From Brevundimonas variabilis (GTDB lineage Bacteria > Pseudomonadota > Alphaproteobacteria > Caulobacterales > Caulobacteraceae), in assembly GCF_014199945.1 (NCBI RefSeq), contig NZ_JACHOR010000002.1, forward strand, positions 558,001-622,000: a stretch of 64,000 bases of DNA. Direction: 5' to 3'. The notes under the pieces were generated by a model that ran no database searches, was not told the origin of the DNA, and saw only the letters and a program-made list of their open reading frames with translations. Made by a program: the position numbers and the translations under genes. Below, piece by piece: positions 28,426 through 39,199 of this stretch; position 1 is the stretch's first letter; each line of letters begins with the position of its first letter.

Positions 28426-28746
28426 TCAGGCCTTGGTATCGTTGGCGGCAATCGCCGTGCGATTGCGGACATCGGAGATCATGCTCTTGACCACGCGGAC
28501 GTTCACACCCTGGGCGACCTCGACCATGGCCTCGGAATCCTCGACGCGCGTGACCTTGCCGATCATGCCGCTGGACAGGACCACGGTGTCGCCGCGCTTC
28601 ACGCCGGAGACCATGGCCAGATGTTCCTTGGCGCGCTTCTGCTGCGGACGGATCAGCAGGAAGTAGAACAGTACGAAAATCGCGACGAATGGCAGGAACT
28701 GCACGATCATCGCGATCATGCCACCTTCAGCAGCGGGAGCGGTCAT
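28426..28746 (-). CDS. yajC: Preprotein translocase subunit YajC
   Basis: YajC is a small single-helix protein associated with SecDF. From ATG 28746 (MTAPAAEGGMIAMIVQFLP) it has 106 residues. The transmembrane segment and the family motif FYFLLIRPQQKRAKEHLAMV are present, followed by the soluble domain with VKRGDTVVLSSGMIGKV. The longer frame adds 29 residues upstream without family character. First gene of the sec operon here. Confidence 0.96.
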   Translation of the reverse strand: MTAPAAEGGMIAMIVQFLPFVAIFVLFYFLLIRPQQKRAKEHLAMVSGVKRGDTVVLSSGMIGKVTRVEDSEAMVEVAQGVNVRVVKSMISDVRNRTAIAANDTKA

Positions 28747-28864
28747 CAATCCATCCTGACTGGAGGCAGCCGGTCCGGCGCCCCTTGGTAAAATCGAGGC
28801 GCGATACCTAGGGCCGGTCGTTGCAAGATGCAACGCAGGCTTTGCCTCGCAGGCCCTGACCGCG

Positions 28865-29890
28865 TCAGCGCGGCAACACTGTCAACGGGTCGATGGCCAC
28901 GGGATTGTCGCCCTGCATCCGGCGGGTCTCGAAATGGATGGAGGGTCGGCCGTCGCCTGCGGTCAGGCCCACGGTGCCGATCTGCTGGCCTGCGCGGACT
29001 TCGGATCCGTCGTCGACAGTCGCCGAGCCCAGATGGCCATAGACCGTCCGCCAGCCCTCCGGATGGACGATCAGGACGGTGAGGCCCTGCCCCACCAGAT
29101 CCCCGACGTAGGCCACGCTGCCGGCCGCGGCTGCCAGCACCGGCGCACCGGCAGCGGCTCCGATGTTGATCCCGTTGTTGCGCTCGCCCAGGCCCACCGG
29201 TCCGAAGGGCCGCACGATCTCTCCGCGCACCGGCCACTGCATCCGCACGCTGGTAGGGGCCTGGGGAGCGGCTGTCGGGGCCGTCGCGGCCGGCTGGCGT
29301 GGCGGGGGCGGCAGGGCGGCGTTGCCCGAAGGCGGCGGCGGCGGCGGTGGCACGGCTCCGTTCCTGGGCACCACGACTCCGACGGGGGCCGGGCCAGTGG
29401 CATAGGGATCGCGACCCGTATCGACCGCGCTGTCGGGCAGGATGAGGTTCTGCCCGACGGTGATCGCGGCACGCGGGCCCAAACCATTCAGGTCGATCAG
29501 CGACTGGACCGGGGTCTGGAAGCGTCGTCCGACGCCGGAGATCGTGTCACCAGGCTGGATCACATAGGCCGCTCCGGCACGCACCGTCGCGGCTGGCGTC
29601 GCTGGCGGCGGACCATAGGCAGGCGGGGTGGCCGGTGCGCCGGACGGCGGCGGCAGGGCCCCGCCCTCGATCGTCTCGTAAGGGACCGGTGTCGGCGGTG
29701 GAGCCTCGTTCACGACCGGCGGCTGAACCGGATAGGCGGGGTTCGCGCCCTGCGGAAAGGCCGGAGTCGCTCCGGGCGTGGCGCGCGTGGCATAGCGCGG
29801 AGCATCGGGATAGCTGACGCAGGCCCCGAGGACACTCATCGCCGCGCCGAGGACGATCGCCCGGATCACCCCGTTCCTGAATCCGCTCAT
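28865..29890 (-). CDS. NlpD-like LysM/LytM lipoprotein, degenerate peptidase
   Basis: A 341-residue envelope protein with a lipoprotein signal (VLGAAMSVLGAC), a Pro/Ala-rich linker, a LysM peptidoglycan-binding domain (YVIQPGDTISGVGRRFQTP) near 105-150, a second Pro-rich linker, and a C-terminal LytM/M23 domain from about 225. The M23 metal ligands are largely lost: the usual HxGxD is NNGIN and the HxH motif reads SIHFE, though YGHL is kept. Such LytM proteins activate amidases rather than cut peptidoglycan themselves. It follows surE and pcm, the classic surE-pcm-nlpD order. Confidence 0.85.
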   Translation of the reverse strand: MSGFRNGVIRAIVLGAAMSVLGACVSYPDAPRYATRATPGATPAFPQGANPAYPVQPPVVNEAPPPTPVPYETIEGGALPPPSGAPATPPAYGPPPATPAATVRAGAAYVIQPGDTISGVGRRFQTPVQSLIDLNGLGPRAAITVGQNLILPDSAVDTGRDPYATGPAPVGVVVPRNGAVPPPPPPPSGNAALPPPPRQPAATAPTAAPQAPTSVRMQWPVRGEIVRPFGPVGLGERNNGINIGAAAGAPVLAAAAGSVAYVGDLVGQGLTVLIVHPEGWRTVYGHLGSATVDDGSEVRAGQQIGTVGLTAGDGRPSIHFETRRMQGDNPVAIDPLTVLPR

Positions 29891-30001
29891 GCAAAGCCCT
29901 CTTGGTGGTTCGGGAATCGTGGCCCCGATGTGCCTTGCCCGTACGGATCAGCCAACCCGTCAAAGGGCACGAAAGTTGGGCATAAGGGTTAATGCCCTCC
30001 C

Positions 30002-30032
30002 TTTCCTCCCCATTCGCAGAATGGGGAGGAAA
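30002..30032. repeat. Single REP-like palindrome after pcm
   Basis: TTTCCTCCCCATTC and GAATGGGGAGGAAA form a perfect 14-bp stem with loop GCA, ending 2 bp from the pcm stop. The core CTCCCCAT/ATGGGGAG is shared with the doublets at 33553-33665 and 34073-34185. There is no U-tract on the pcm strand. It may protect the mRNA 3' end or be a lone copy of the repeat family. Confidence 0.6.
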
Positions 30033-30034
30033 GC

Positions 30035-30679
30035 CTATATTTCCTTCGCCGTACCCTCGACCAGAGGCACGAAGCGGACCTCGCACAGGCTCTCGCGGCG
30101 GAAGGAGCCGTCGGCCTGGCCCGTATAGCGGTGCAGCATTTGCACCGACGTCCGCCCGACCGGACAGACCAGCACGCCGCCCGGCTTCAGCTGCTTCAGC
30201 AGTTCGTTCGGCTCGTGCGGCGACGCCGCCGTGACCATGATCCGGTCGAACGGGGCCTGTTCGGGCCAGCCGAGGCCGCCGTCGGAGTGGCGGGTGATGA
30301 CATTGTCGATCTGCAGCGCCTTCAGCCGCGCCTCGGCCTCGGTCAGCAGCGACTTGTAGCGTTCGACCGAATAGACATAGCGCGCCAGCCGGCTGAGCAC
30401 CGCGCACTGGTAGCCGCTGCCGGTGCCGATCTCAAGGACCCGGTGGCGGGGCTCGACCATCAGGGCCTGGGTCATCAGGCCGACGATATAGGGCTGGCTG
30501 ATGGTCTGGGCGCAGTCGATCGGCAGGGCCTGATCCTCCCAGGCCTGGTCAAGGAATTTCTCGTGCACGAAGACGGCGCGGTCGATCGATTCCATGGCCC
30601 CCAGCACGCGCGGGTCCGTGACCCCCTGCTGGCGCAGGGACAGGATCAGCCGTCCGGCACGCTCGTCATTCAGCTTCAT
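30035..30679 (-). CDS. pcm: Protein-L-isoaspartate O-methyltransferase
   Basis: Pcm methylates isoaspartyl residues in damaged proteins using SAM, starting their repair. ATG 30679 (MKLNDERAGRLILSLRQQGV) gives 214 residues. SAM-binding motif I is VLEIGTGSGYQCAVLS, and the family segment QTISQPYIVGLMTQAL is present. The 39 extra upstream residues of the longer frame are Arg-rich and overlap the preceding lipoprotein gene, so are rejected. The start overlaps that gene's stop as ATGA. surE lies just upstream, the usual stress-survival pairing. Confidence 0.95.
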   Translation of the reverse strand: MKLNDERAGRLILSLRQQGVTDPRVLGAMESIDRAVFVHEKFLDQAWEDQALPIDCAQTISQPYIVGLMTQALMVEPRHRVLEIGTGSGYQCAVLSRLARYVYSVERYKSLLTEAEARLKALQIDNVITRHSDGGLGWPEQAPFDRIMVTAASPHEPNELLKQLKPGGVLVCPVGRTSVQMLHRYTGQADGSFRRESLCEVRFVPLVEGTAKEI

Positions 30680-31041
30680 AGGCTCGGCCTCAGGGACACG
30701 CGCTCCGCATAGAGCAGAAGCGCCTTGTCCGCACACGCGCCGTCGACGACCCGTGACACGGCTCGCCCGCGAATCGCGACCAGACGTCCGTCCCACGATT
30801 GCCGGTTCCGGACGAACTCACTGGAAAGATCGACTGGCAGGCACTGCCCATCGTCCAGCGCGAGCCGACCACGGGGCCAGACGCCGCCGTCGTTGATTGC
30901 CAGCGTGCCCCGAACCCGGCAGACGCCAGGTTCGCTGCAGCCAAAATCGACCCATGGCCGGTCAAACGGCGTCGGGGAACCGAAACAGCCGGCCATCGCC
31001 AGTGCCGCACCGAGGACCGGCAGGAGACGTCCTGTCTTCAC
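30676..31041 (-). CDS. Small putative lipoprotein between surE and pcm
   Basis: From GTG 31041 the product is 121 residues: MKTGRLLPVLGAALAMAGC, a clean lipoprotein signal peptide, then a short domain with paired cysteines (FGCSEPGVCRVRG) and a basic, beta-rich C-terminus ending LLYAERVSLRPSL. The GTG overlaps the surE stop as GTGA, and its stop overlaps the pcm ATG, so it is translationally coupled on both sides. I do not recognise the family. The longer upstream frame overlaps surE and has no signal peptide at its start. Confidence 0.75.
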   Translation of the reverse strand: MKTGRLLPVLGAALAMAGCFGSPTPFDRPWVDFGCSEPGVCRVRGTLAINDGGVWPRGRLALDDGQCLPVDLSSEFVRNRQSWDGRLVAIRGRAVSRVVDGACADKALLLYAERVSLRPSL

Positions 31042-31823
31042 GCCATCCCCTTCGGTGGCACCCCGCCCAGCAAGCCCTTCAGGTCGTGGACGCTCTCGCG
31101 GTGGGTCAGGTCGATGTGCAGCGGGGTGACCGAGATCTTCCCGTCGTCCATGGCCCGCAGGTCTGTGCCCGGCAGGTGGTCCTGTTTCTCGCCGCGGAAA
31201 CTCATCCAGTAGTAGTCGCGGCCCCGCAGGTCGGTGCGCTTGACGGCGTGCATCTCGCCGATTCCGCGGAAGCCCTGCCGGGTGACCTCGACCTCGGTCA
31301 CGGCCTCGATGGCGCGGGCGGGGAAGTTCAGGTTCATCACCACCCCGTCCTGCCACTGATGCTTCAGCAGCCGGCTGATGATGGGCGGGGCATAGGCTTC
31401 GGCCGTGTCCCAGTGGGGCTGGACCTCGTCATGGAACCGCACCATTGACTGGCTGAGGGCGATCGACCGGATGCCGAAGGCCATGCCCTGCAGCGCCCCG
31501 GCGACGGTCCCGGAATAGGAACAGTCCTCACCGACATTGTGGCCCCGATTGACCCCTGACAGCACCAGATCGGGTCGCTCGGGCATCAGGTCGTTGACGG
31601 CGATGACGACACAGTCGGTCGGCGTGCCCGTCACGGCGAACCGCCGCTCGCCCTGCCGGTTGACCCGCAGGGGCTCGGTCAGGGTGATGCCCCGCCCCTT
31701 GCCGGACTGTTCCTCCTGCGGGGCGACGATCCAGATGTCGTCGGACAGGGTGCGGGCGATGCGCTCGAGACAGGCCAGGCCCTCGGCATCGATACCGTCG
31801 TCATTCGTCAGGAGAATCCGCAT
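31038..31823 (-). CDS. surE: 5'/3'-nucleotidase SurE
   Basis: SurE is a metal-dependent nucleoside monophosphatase of stationary-phase survival. MRILLTNDDGIDAEGL at the chosen start (ATG 31823) carries the metal-binding DD pair. LSGVNRGHNVGEDCSYSGTV, with further ligands, and SIALSQS are also standard. Length is 261 residues. An upstream ATG (31838) adds five residues (MTKEK) but lies in the flanking repeat element, so the family-consensus start is preferred. It leads the surE-lipoprotein-pcm-nlpD cluster. Confidence 0.95.
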   Translation of the reverse strand: MRILLTNDDGIDAEGLACLERIARTLSDDIWIVAPQEEQSGKGRGITLTEPLRVNRQGERRFAVTGTPTDCVVIAVNDLMPERPDLVLSGVNRGHNVGEDCSYSGTVAGALQGMAFGIRSIALSQSMVRFHDEVQPHWDTAEAYAPPIISRLLKHQWQDGVVMNLNFPARAIEAVTEVEVTRQGFRGIGEMHAVKRTDLRGRDYYWMSFRGEKQDHLPGTDLRAMDDGKISVTPLHIDLTHRESVHDLKGLLGGVPPKGMA

Positions 31824-31833
31824 TTTTTCTTTC

Positions 31834-31993
31834 GTCATTCCGGGCGCAGCGCAGCGGAGACCCGGAAGCCAGCGACACCGAAGGTGATCTTGTCGCGCAC
31901 AATCATCAAGGCCGGTGTCGGTGACAGTTTCGCGCTCACGCGCGCCGCCGGGTTCCGGGTCTCCAGCGCAAGGGCGCCTTCGCCCGGAATGAC
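31834..31993. repeat. Palindrome-ended intergenic element, family B
   Basis: A 160-bp element filling the surE-serS gap. The left end begins GTCATTCCGGGCGCAGCG and GGAGACCCGGAA. The right end has the counterpart TTCCGGGTCTCCAGCG and closes with CGCCCGGAATGAC. The outer arms are inverted copies. No coding content. The left end supplies an alternative ATG for surE. Confidence 0.65.
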
Positions 31994-32006
31994 GACAGTA
32001 TTGAGG

Positions 32007-33674
<1,668 letters not shown>

Positions 33675-33684
33675 TCATAGCTGT

Positions 33685-34062
33685 ATGATTTTGATATACC
33701 CGTTTCATGCCGCCGTCCCCCTCACCTACCAGCGGGCCGCCCGGATGCGGCGCAATCTGACGCCGCCGGAGGCGCGGTTGTGGCGGTATCTCAAGGGCGG
33801 CAACCTCGGCGGGGCGAAATTCTGGCGGCAGCATCCGGTCGGGGTCTACATCCTCGACTTCTACTGTCCGGCCGCGAAACTGGCCGTCGAGGTGGACGGG
33901 GCGGTGCACGCGATCCCGGAGAAGATTCTGCACGACCGGCGAAGGACGGCGGGGCTGGAGGCGCAGGGGATACGGGTGCTGCGGTATCCGGCGATCACCA
34001 TCCGGGATGAGCTGGACGGGGTGCTGGCGGGGATACGGGAGGCGGTGGGTCGAGGTCTTTGA
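33685..34062 (+). CDS. DUF559 endonuclease-like protein
   Basis: A 125-residue protein of the DUF559 group, which has a Vsr/restriction-endonuclease-like fold. The signature run is RRNLTPPEARLWRYLKGG, then FWRQHPVGVYILDFYCPAAK and LAVEVDGAVH, with the acidic and Glu/Asp residues of the nuclease core, and RRTAGLEAQGIRVLRY. The start at ATG 33685 is chosen. A frame from 33631 would read through the adjacent repeat, and an ATG at 33742-33747 is also conceivable. It is monocistronic, flanked 20 bp upstream and 11 bp downstream by REP doublets. The biological role of DUF559 is not established. Confidence 0.8.
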   Translation: MILIYPFHAAVPLTYQRAARMRRNLTPPEARLWRYLKGGNLGGAKFWRQHPVGVYILDFYCPAAKLAVEVDGAVHAIPEKILHDRRRTAGLEAQGIRVLRYPAITIRDELDGVLAGIREAVGRGL

Positions 34063-34072
34063 GGGGTGGGGT

Positions 34073-34185
34073 GGCCCCTCCACCACGCTCCGCGTGGTCC
34101 CCCTCCCCACTGCGTGGGGAGGACATGCCTTTCCTCCCCATCGCGCGGCGATGGGGAGGGGGACCGCGAAGCGGTGGACGGGCCC
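34073..34185. repeat. REP doublet (family A), right of the DUF559 gene
   Basis: A 113-bp doublet built like the one at 33553-33665. CTCCCCACTGCGTGGGGAG lies on the left and CTCCCCATCGCGCGGCGATG on the right, with outer ends GGCCCCTCCACC and GGTGGACGGGCC. The inner order of the two palindrome types is reversed relative to the left doublet. It fills the gap between the DUF559 gene and eno, which are convergent. Confidence 0.8.
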
Positions 34186-34190
34186 CGGCC

Positions 34191-35540
<1,350 letters not shown>

Positions 35541-35559
35541 CTACGCATGCATCGGCCGC

Positions 35560-35588
35560 TTGCACCCACCCGCCGACCGGGCTATGTC
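35560..35588 (+). promoter_or_regulatory. Likely promoter of tRNA-Val(CAC)
   Basis: TTGCAC (35560-35565) and TATGTC (35583-35588) are separated by 17 bp. Transcription would begin near 35595, about 13 nt before the mature tRNA. Both hexamers are partial matches to the housekeeping consensus, and spacing is ideal. Confidence 0.45.
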
Positions 35589-35607
35589 CCCGCCTCCTGA
35601 AAAGGCC

Positions 35608-35682
35608 GGATGCGTAGCTCAGCGGGAGAGCACCTCGTTCACACCGAGGGGGTCACAGGTTCAATCCCTGTCGCATCCACCA
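35608..35682 (+). tRNA. tRNA-Val (anticodon CAC)
   Basis: A 75-nt cloverleaf. The acceptor GGATGCG pairs with CGCATCC, the D-arm is GCTCAGCGGGAGAGC, the anticodon stem CCTCG/CGAGG encloses TTCACAC with anticodon CAC, and the T-arm is ACAGGTTCAATCCCTGT. The discriminator is A and CCA is encoded. Confidence 0.96.
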
Positions 35683-35704
35683 TTTCCCCCCATTCCCATG
35701 CCAA

Positions 35705-36088
35705 TCAGGACGTCGGCGGTGTCAGGCCGATCAGGGTCAGGGTCGTGGCCTGGACCAGCATCGTGACGAGCCATTGCGCGCAGTCCACAGCCGTCGCCCG
35801 GCCCGGAACGCCACGGGCCGCATAGCCGACCACGGTGGTGGGCACCACGAAGCCGATCCAGATCACGACGGCGCTACCCAGCGACATGGTCCAGCGTCCG
35901 GCCTCGGGCGGGGCCAGAATCAACGCGCCCGCCAGGATGCAGCACAGCCAGGTCTGGGCCACAGCCGCCACGACCAGCTGGCCGGGGGTCAGTTTGGCCG
36001 GCCGGAGCCGCTGGACGACCAGGCCGGCGATCAGACCCAGCAGGGAAGCCACGAGGATCGGGAGCAGATTTTGCACGATATAGATCAT
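35705..36088 (-). CDS. Four-helix membrane protein, DUF1761-like
   Basis: A 127-residue hydrophobic protein with about four transmembrane helices: LLPILVASLLGLIAGLVVQ, then TWLCCILAGALILAP, VVIWIGFVVPTTVVGYAARG and a last helix ending TLTLIGLTPPTS. Helix number and order resemble DUF1761 proteins, whose function is unknown. The start is ATG 36088. It is monocistronic, converging on tRNA-Val(CAC), and divergent from the helicase gene. Family call is tentative. Confidence 0.6.
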   Translation of the reverse strand: MIYIVQNLLPILVASLLGLIAGLVVQRLRPAKLTPGQLVVAAVAQTWLCCILAGALILAPPEAGRWTMSLGSAVVIWIGFVVPTTVVGYAARGVPGRATAVDCAQWLVTMLVQATTLTLIGLTPPTS

Positions 36089-36247
36089 GGATGGCCTCCT
36101 TTGCCGACTTTGCGCGGTCCTCGAGCCCGGTCAATGCGGTCTTTTGCCGAACCGGACACCTTTCTGCCCCGTTTTTGGCGCTTATGCCCGCCTCGCGCGT
36201 CGTACGCCCCTCTGGCGCCAGCGCCACAAGCGCCGTACGGACACATC

Positions 36248-38407
36248 ATGCCTTTTCCTGCCAGTCATCCCGCGCTCGATCGCGCGCTTTCCGATCGCGG
36301 CTATGCCGAGCCGACCCCCGTCCAGGAGGCCGTTCTCGACGCAGAGGCCGGACGCGATCTGCTGGTCTCGGCCCAGACCGGGTCGGGCAAGACCGTCGCC
36401 TTCGGCCTGGCGCTCGCGCACACCCTGCTCGGCGATGCCGAGAAATTCAGCGACTTCGGGGCCCCTGTCGCCCTGGTGATCGCCCCGACCCGCGAACTGG
36501 CCCTGCAGGTCTCCAGTGAACTGCAATGGCTCTATGCCCAGACTGGCGCGCGGATCGTGTCCTGCGTCGGCGGCATGGACCCCAAGGTCGAGCGCCGCGC
36601 GCTGGACCGGGGCTGTCATATCGTCGTCGGGACGCCCGGCCGTCTGCGTGACCACGTCGAGCGCGGTGCGCTGGACCTGTCAAGCGCCCGCGCCGTCGTG
36701 CTGGATGAGGCCGACGAGATGCTGGACATGGGCTTCCAGGAAGACCTGACCTTCATCCTCGAGGCCGCCCCGGCCGAGCGCCGGACCCTGCTGTTCTCGG
36801 CGACTCTGGCCAAGGACATCGTCCAGCTGGCCCGGACCTATCAGAACGATGCGCTGCGCATCGACACCACCTCCAAGAATGCCCCGCACGGCGACATCGA
36901 ATACAAGGCCATCCGGGTGGCCCCCAACGAGGTCGAACTGGCCGTCGTCAATGTGCTGCGCTATTTCGAGGCCCCCGGGGCGCTGGTGTTCGCCAACACC
37001 CGCGAGCGGGTCAAGCATCTGACCGCCAGCTTGCGCGAGCGCGGCTTCTCGGTTGTCGGCCTGTCGGGCGAACTGACCCAGAGCCAGCGGTCCGAGGCCC
37101 TGCAGGCCCTGCGCGACGGTCATGCCCGCGTCTGCGTCGCCACCGACGTCGCGGCGCGCGGTCTGGACCTTCCGGACCTGGGCCTGGTGATCCACGCCGA
37201 GATCCCGGTCAACAAGGCCGGGCTGCTGCACCGTTCTGGCCGGACCGGCCGGGCGGGCAAGAAGGGCGTGTCCGTCCTGCTGGTCAGCTATACCCGCCGC
37301 CGCAAGGTCGAGATCATGCTGTCGTCGGCCTCGATCGTCGCCGAATGGTCAGGCCCGCCCAGTGCCGAGATGATCCTGGAACAGGACCGCGCCCGTCTGC
37401 TGGCCGATCCGGTCCTGATCGCCCCGACCGAGGACGCCGAGACGCTGGAGCTGGGCCGTCAGCTGCTGGAGAAATCCACGCCGGAACAGATCGCGGCCGC
37501 CCTGATCCGCCTGTATCGCCAGAAGATGCCCGCACCCGAGGACGTCTATGACGACGACCGGATGAAGCGGCAGCAGGATACGGGCAAGAACGATCGCGGC
37601 CAGCCGGACGTCCCCTATACGGACTTCGCCCGTGGCGGTGACATGGCCTGGTTCCGTATCAACATCGGTCGCGACAAGAACGCCGATCCGAAATGGCTGC
37701 TGCCGACCATCTGCCGCATCGGCCATGTGACCAAGCGCGACATCGGCTCGATCAAGATCTTCGATCGCGAGACCAAGTTCGAGATCACCAAGGAGGCCGA
37801 GGCCAAATTCCTCGCCGCCGTCGCCGCCTCGACCGAGGACGGCGTCAAGGTCGAGACCGCCGTGGCCCCCGGTCCCAAGGAAAAGCCGCCGAGCCGCTGG
37901 GACAAGAAGCCGGTCGGCGACGCCGGCGATCGCCCCGAGCGCAAGCCCTGGGCCGACAAGACCGAACGCCCCGCCCGCGCCGACAAGCCGGCCTGGAAGC
38001 CGCGCGACGGCGATGGCGAGAAGAAGCCATGGGTCAAGCGCGACGAGGCCTCGACCGGCGAGAAGAAACCCTGGGTCAAGCGCGAGGCCCCGGCCGGCGA
38101 CAAGAAGCCCTGGGTCAAGCGCGAGGATTCGGCCTCCTCCGATCGCGCGGCACCGGCGCGTCAGGACGGGGCCGGCAAGGTCGAGACCGGCGCTCCGGGC
38201 AAGAAGCCTTGGGTGAAGAAGGAGACCTCGGCTCCCGAGAAGAAGCCTTGGGCTCCATCGTCGGATGCAGCGCCGGCCACGCCGGGTGACAAGCCCTGGA
38301 AGGGCAAGCCCAAGGGCGGCGACCGTCCCTGGGCCGCCAAGGATTCGCGTGGCAAGCCGGCTGGCGCAAAGCCCCCATTCAAGGGCAAGCCCCGGTCGAA
38401 CGGCTAG
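36248..38407 (+). CDS. DEAD-box RNA helicase with DbpA-type domain and KPW-repeat tail
   Basis: A 719-residue ATP-dependent RNA helicase. The start ATG 36248 (MPFPASHPALDRALSDRGYA) gives the Q motif EPTPVQEAVL and motif I AQTGSGKT at 42-49. PTRELA, GTPGRL, DEAD (about 153), SAT, ATDVAARGLD and HRSGRTGRAG follow. A DbpA-type RNA-binding domain lies near 465-535 (DMAWFRINIGRDKNADPKWL, IGSIKIFDRETKFEI). The last 150 residues are a basic, disordered tail with about eight KPW or RPW repeats (EKKPWVKR type). The longer upstream frame has no domain. Likely role: ribosome assembly or RNA remodelling, perhaps in the cold. Confidence 0.92.
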   Translation: MPFPASHPALDRALSDRGYAEPTPVQEAVLDAEAGRDLLVSAQTGSGKTVAFGLALAHTLLGDAEKFSDFGAPVALVIAPTRELALQVSSELQWLYAQTGARIVSCVGGMDPKVERRALDRGCHIVVGTPGRLRDHVERGALDLSSARAVVLDEADEMLDMGFQEDLTFILEAAPAERRTLLFSATLAKDIVQLARTYQNDALRIDTTSKNAPHGDIEYKAIRVAPNEVELAVVNVLRYFEAPGALVFANTRERVKHLTASLRERGFSVVGLSGELTQSQRSEALQALRDGHARVCVATDVAARGLDLPDLGLVIHAEIPVNKAGLLHRSGRTGRAGKKGVSVLLVSYTRRRKVEIMLSSASIVAEWSGPPSAEMILEQDRARLLADPVLIAPTEDAETLELGRQLLEKSTPEQIAAALIRLYRQKMPAPEDVYDDDRMKRQQDTGKNDRGQPDVPYTDFARGGDMAWFRINIGRDKNADPKWLLPTICRIGHVTKRDIGSIKIFDRETKFEITKEAEAKFLAAVAASTEDGVKVETAVAPGPKEKPPSRWDKKPVGDAGDRPERKPWADKTERPARADKPAWKPRDGDGEKKPWVKRDEASTGEKKPWVKREAPAGDKKPWVKREDSASSDRAAPARQDGAGKVETGAPGKKPWVKKETSAPEKKPWAPSSDAAPATPGDKPWKGKPKGGDRPWAAKDSRGKPAGAKPPFKGKPRSNG

Positions 38408-38428
38408 GTCTGAGGTTCGGCCGGGACC

Positions 38429-39199
38429 ATGCCTGTCAGCCATACCCACCCCGGTCCCGAAGCCGCTCGCCTGAACAAGGTCATGGGCCAGGCCGGGCTG
38501 TGCTCACGGCGCGAGGCCGATGCCCTGATCGCGGCCGGGCTGGTCTCGATCGAGGGCGAGACGGTCACCGACGCGGGGCGGAAGATCGAGCCGGGCCAGA
38601 CCCTGACCCTGTCCGAGGCGGCTTCCGAGGCCCTGTCGGAGGGCGTCACGATCATGATCCACAAGCCGGTCGGACTGGTGTCCGGCCAGCCGGAGCCGGG
38701 CAAGATCCCGGCGGTGCGGCTGCTGACCGCCGAAAATCGCATCGGTGACGGGCCGGTCCCGGCAGCGGACGCCTCCCTGCCCCCGATCGGGCGTCTGGAC
38801 GAGGATTCGCGGGGCCTGTTGCTGCTGTCATCGGACGGCGTGGTGGCCAAGGCCGTGATCGGGCCGACGTCGGAGCTGGACAAGGAATACCGCATCCGGG
38901 TCGCGGGCGAGCTGACCGACCGGGCGCTGAAGATGCTCCGGCATGGCCTGATGCTGGACGGGCGGGTCCTGAAGCGGGCCGAGATCGTGCAGCTGGACAA
39001 GGACCGGCTGAAGGTCGTGCTGCGCGAGGGCCGGAACCGTCAGATCCGGCGGATGTGCGAGATGGTCGGCCTGCGGGTCACGGACCTGAAGCGGGTGCGG
39101 ATCGGCCCGCTGCAGATGGCTGATCTTCCCGAAGGAAAGTGGCGGCACCTGACGCCCGACGAGCGGGCGGCCCTGCTGGCTCATCGGTCGGCGGGATAG
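38429..39199 (+). CDS. RluF/RluB-type rRNA pseudouridine synthase
   Basis: A 256-residue pseudouridine synthase of the RsuA/RluB/RluF family. It has an N-terminal S4 RNA-binding domain (LNKVMGQAGLCSRREADALI, residues about 15-60), the catalytic aspartate in IGRLDEDSRGLLLLSSDG (family GRLDxDSxGLLL), and the C-terminal LREGRNRQIRRMCEMVGL. The domain between contains the usual MIHKPVGLVSGQ. It follows the helicase gene by 21 bp, so both may act in ribosome biogenesis. It converges on the DUF1801 gene with a 19-bp overlap of the 3' ends. Confidence 0.9.
   Translation: MPVSHTHPGPEAARLNKVMGQAGLCSRREADALIAAGLVSIEGETVTDAGRKIEPGQTLTLSEAASEALSEGVTIMIHKPVGLVSGQPEPGKIPAVRLLTAENRIGDGPVPAADASLPPIGRLDEDSRGLLLLSSDGVVAKAVIGPTSELDKEYRIRVAGELTDRALKMLRHGLMLDGRVLKRAEIVQLDKDRLKVVLREGRNRQIRRMCEMVGLRVTDLKRVRIGPLQMADLPEGKWRHLTPDERAALLAHRSAG

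Noticed and set aside
36248..38449. Open frames antisense to the DEAD-box helicase tail
   Set aside because: Long Leu/Gly/Ala-rich frames that mirror the KPW repeat region; no independent evidence.
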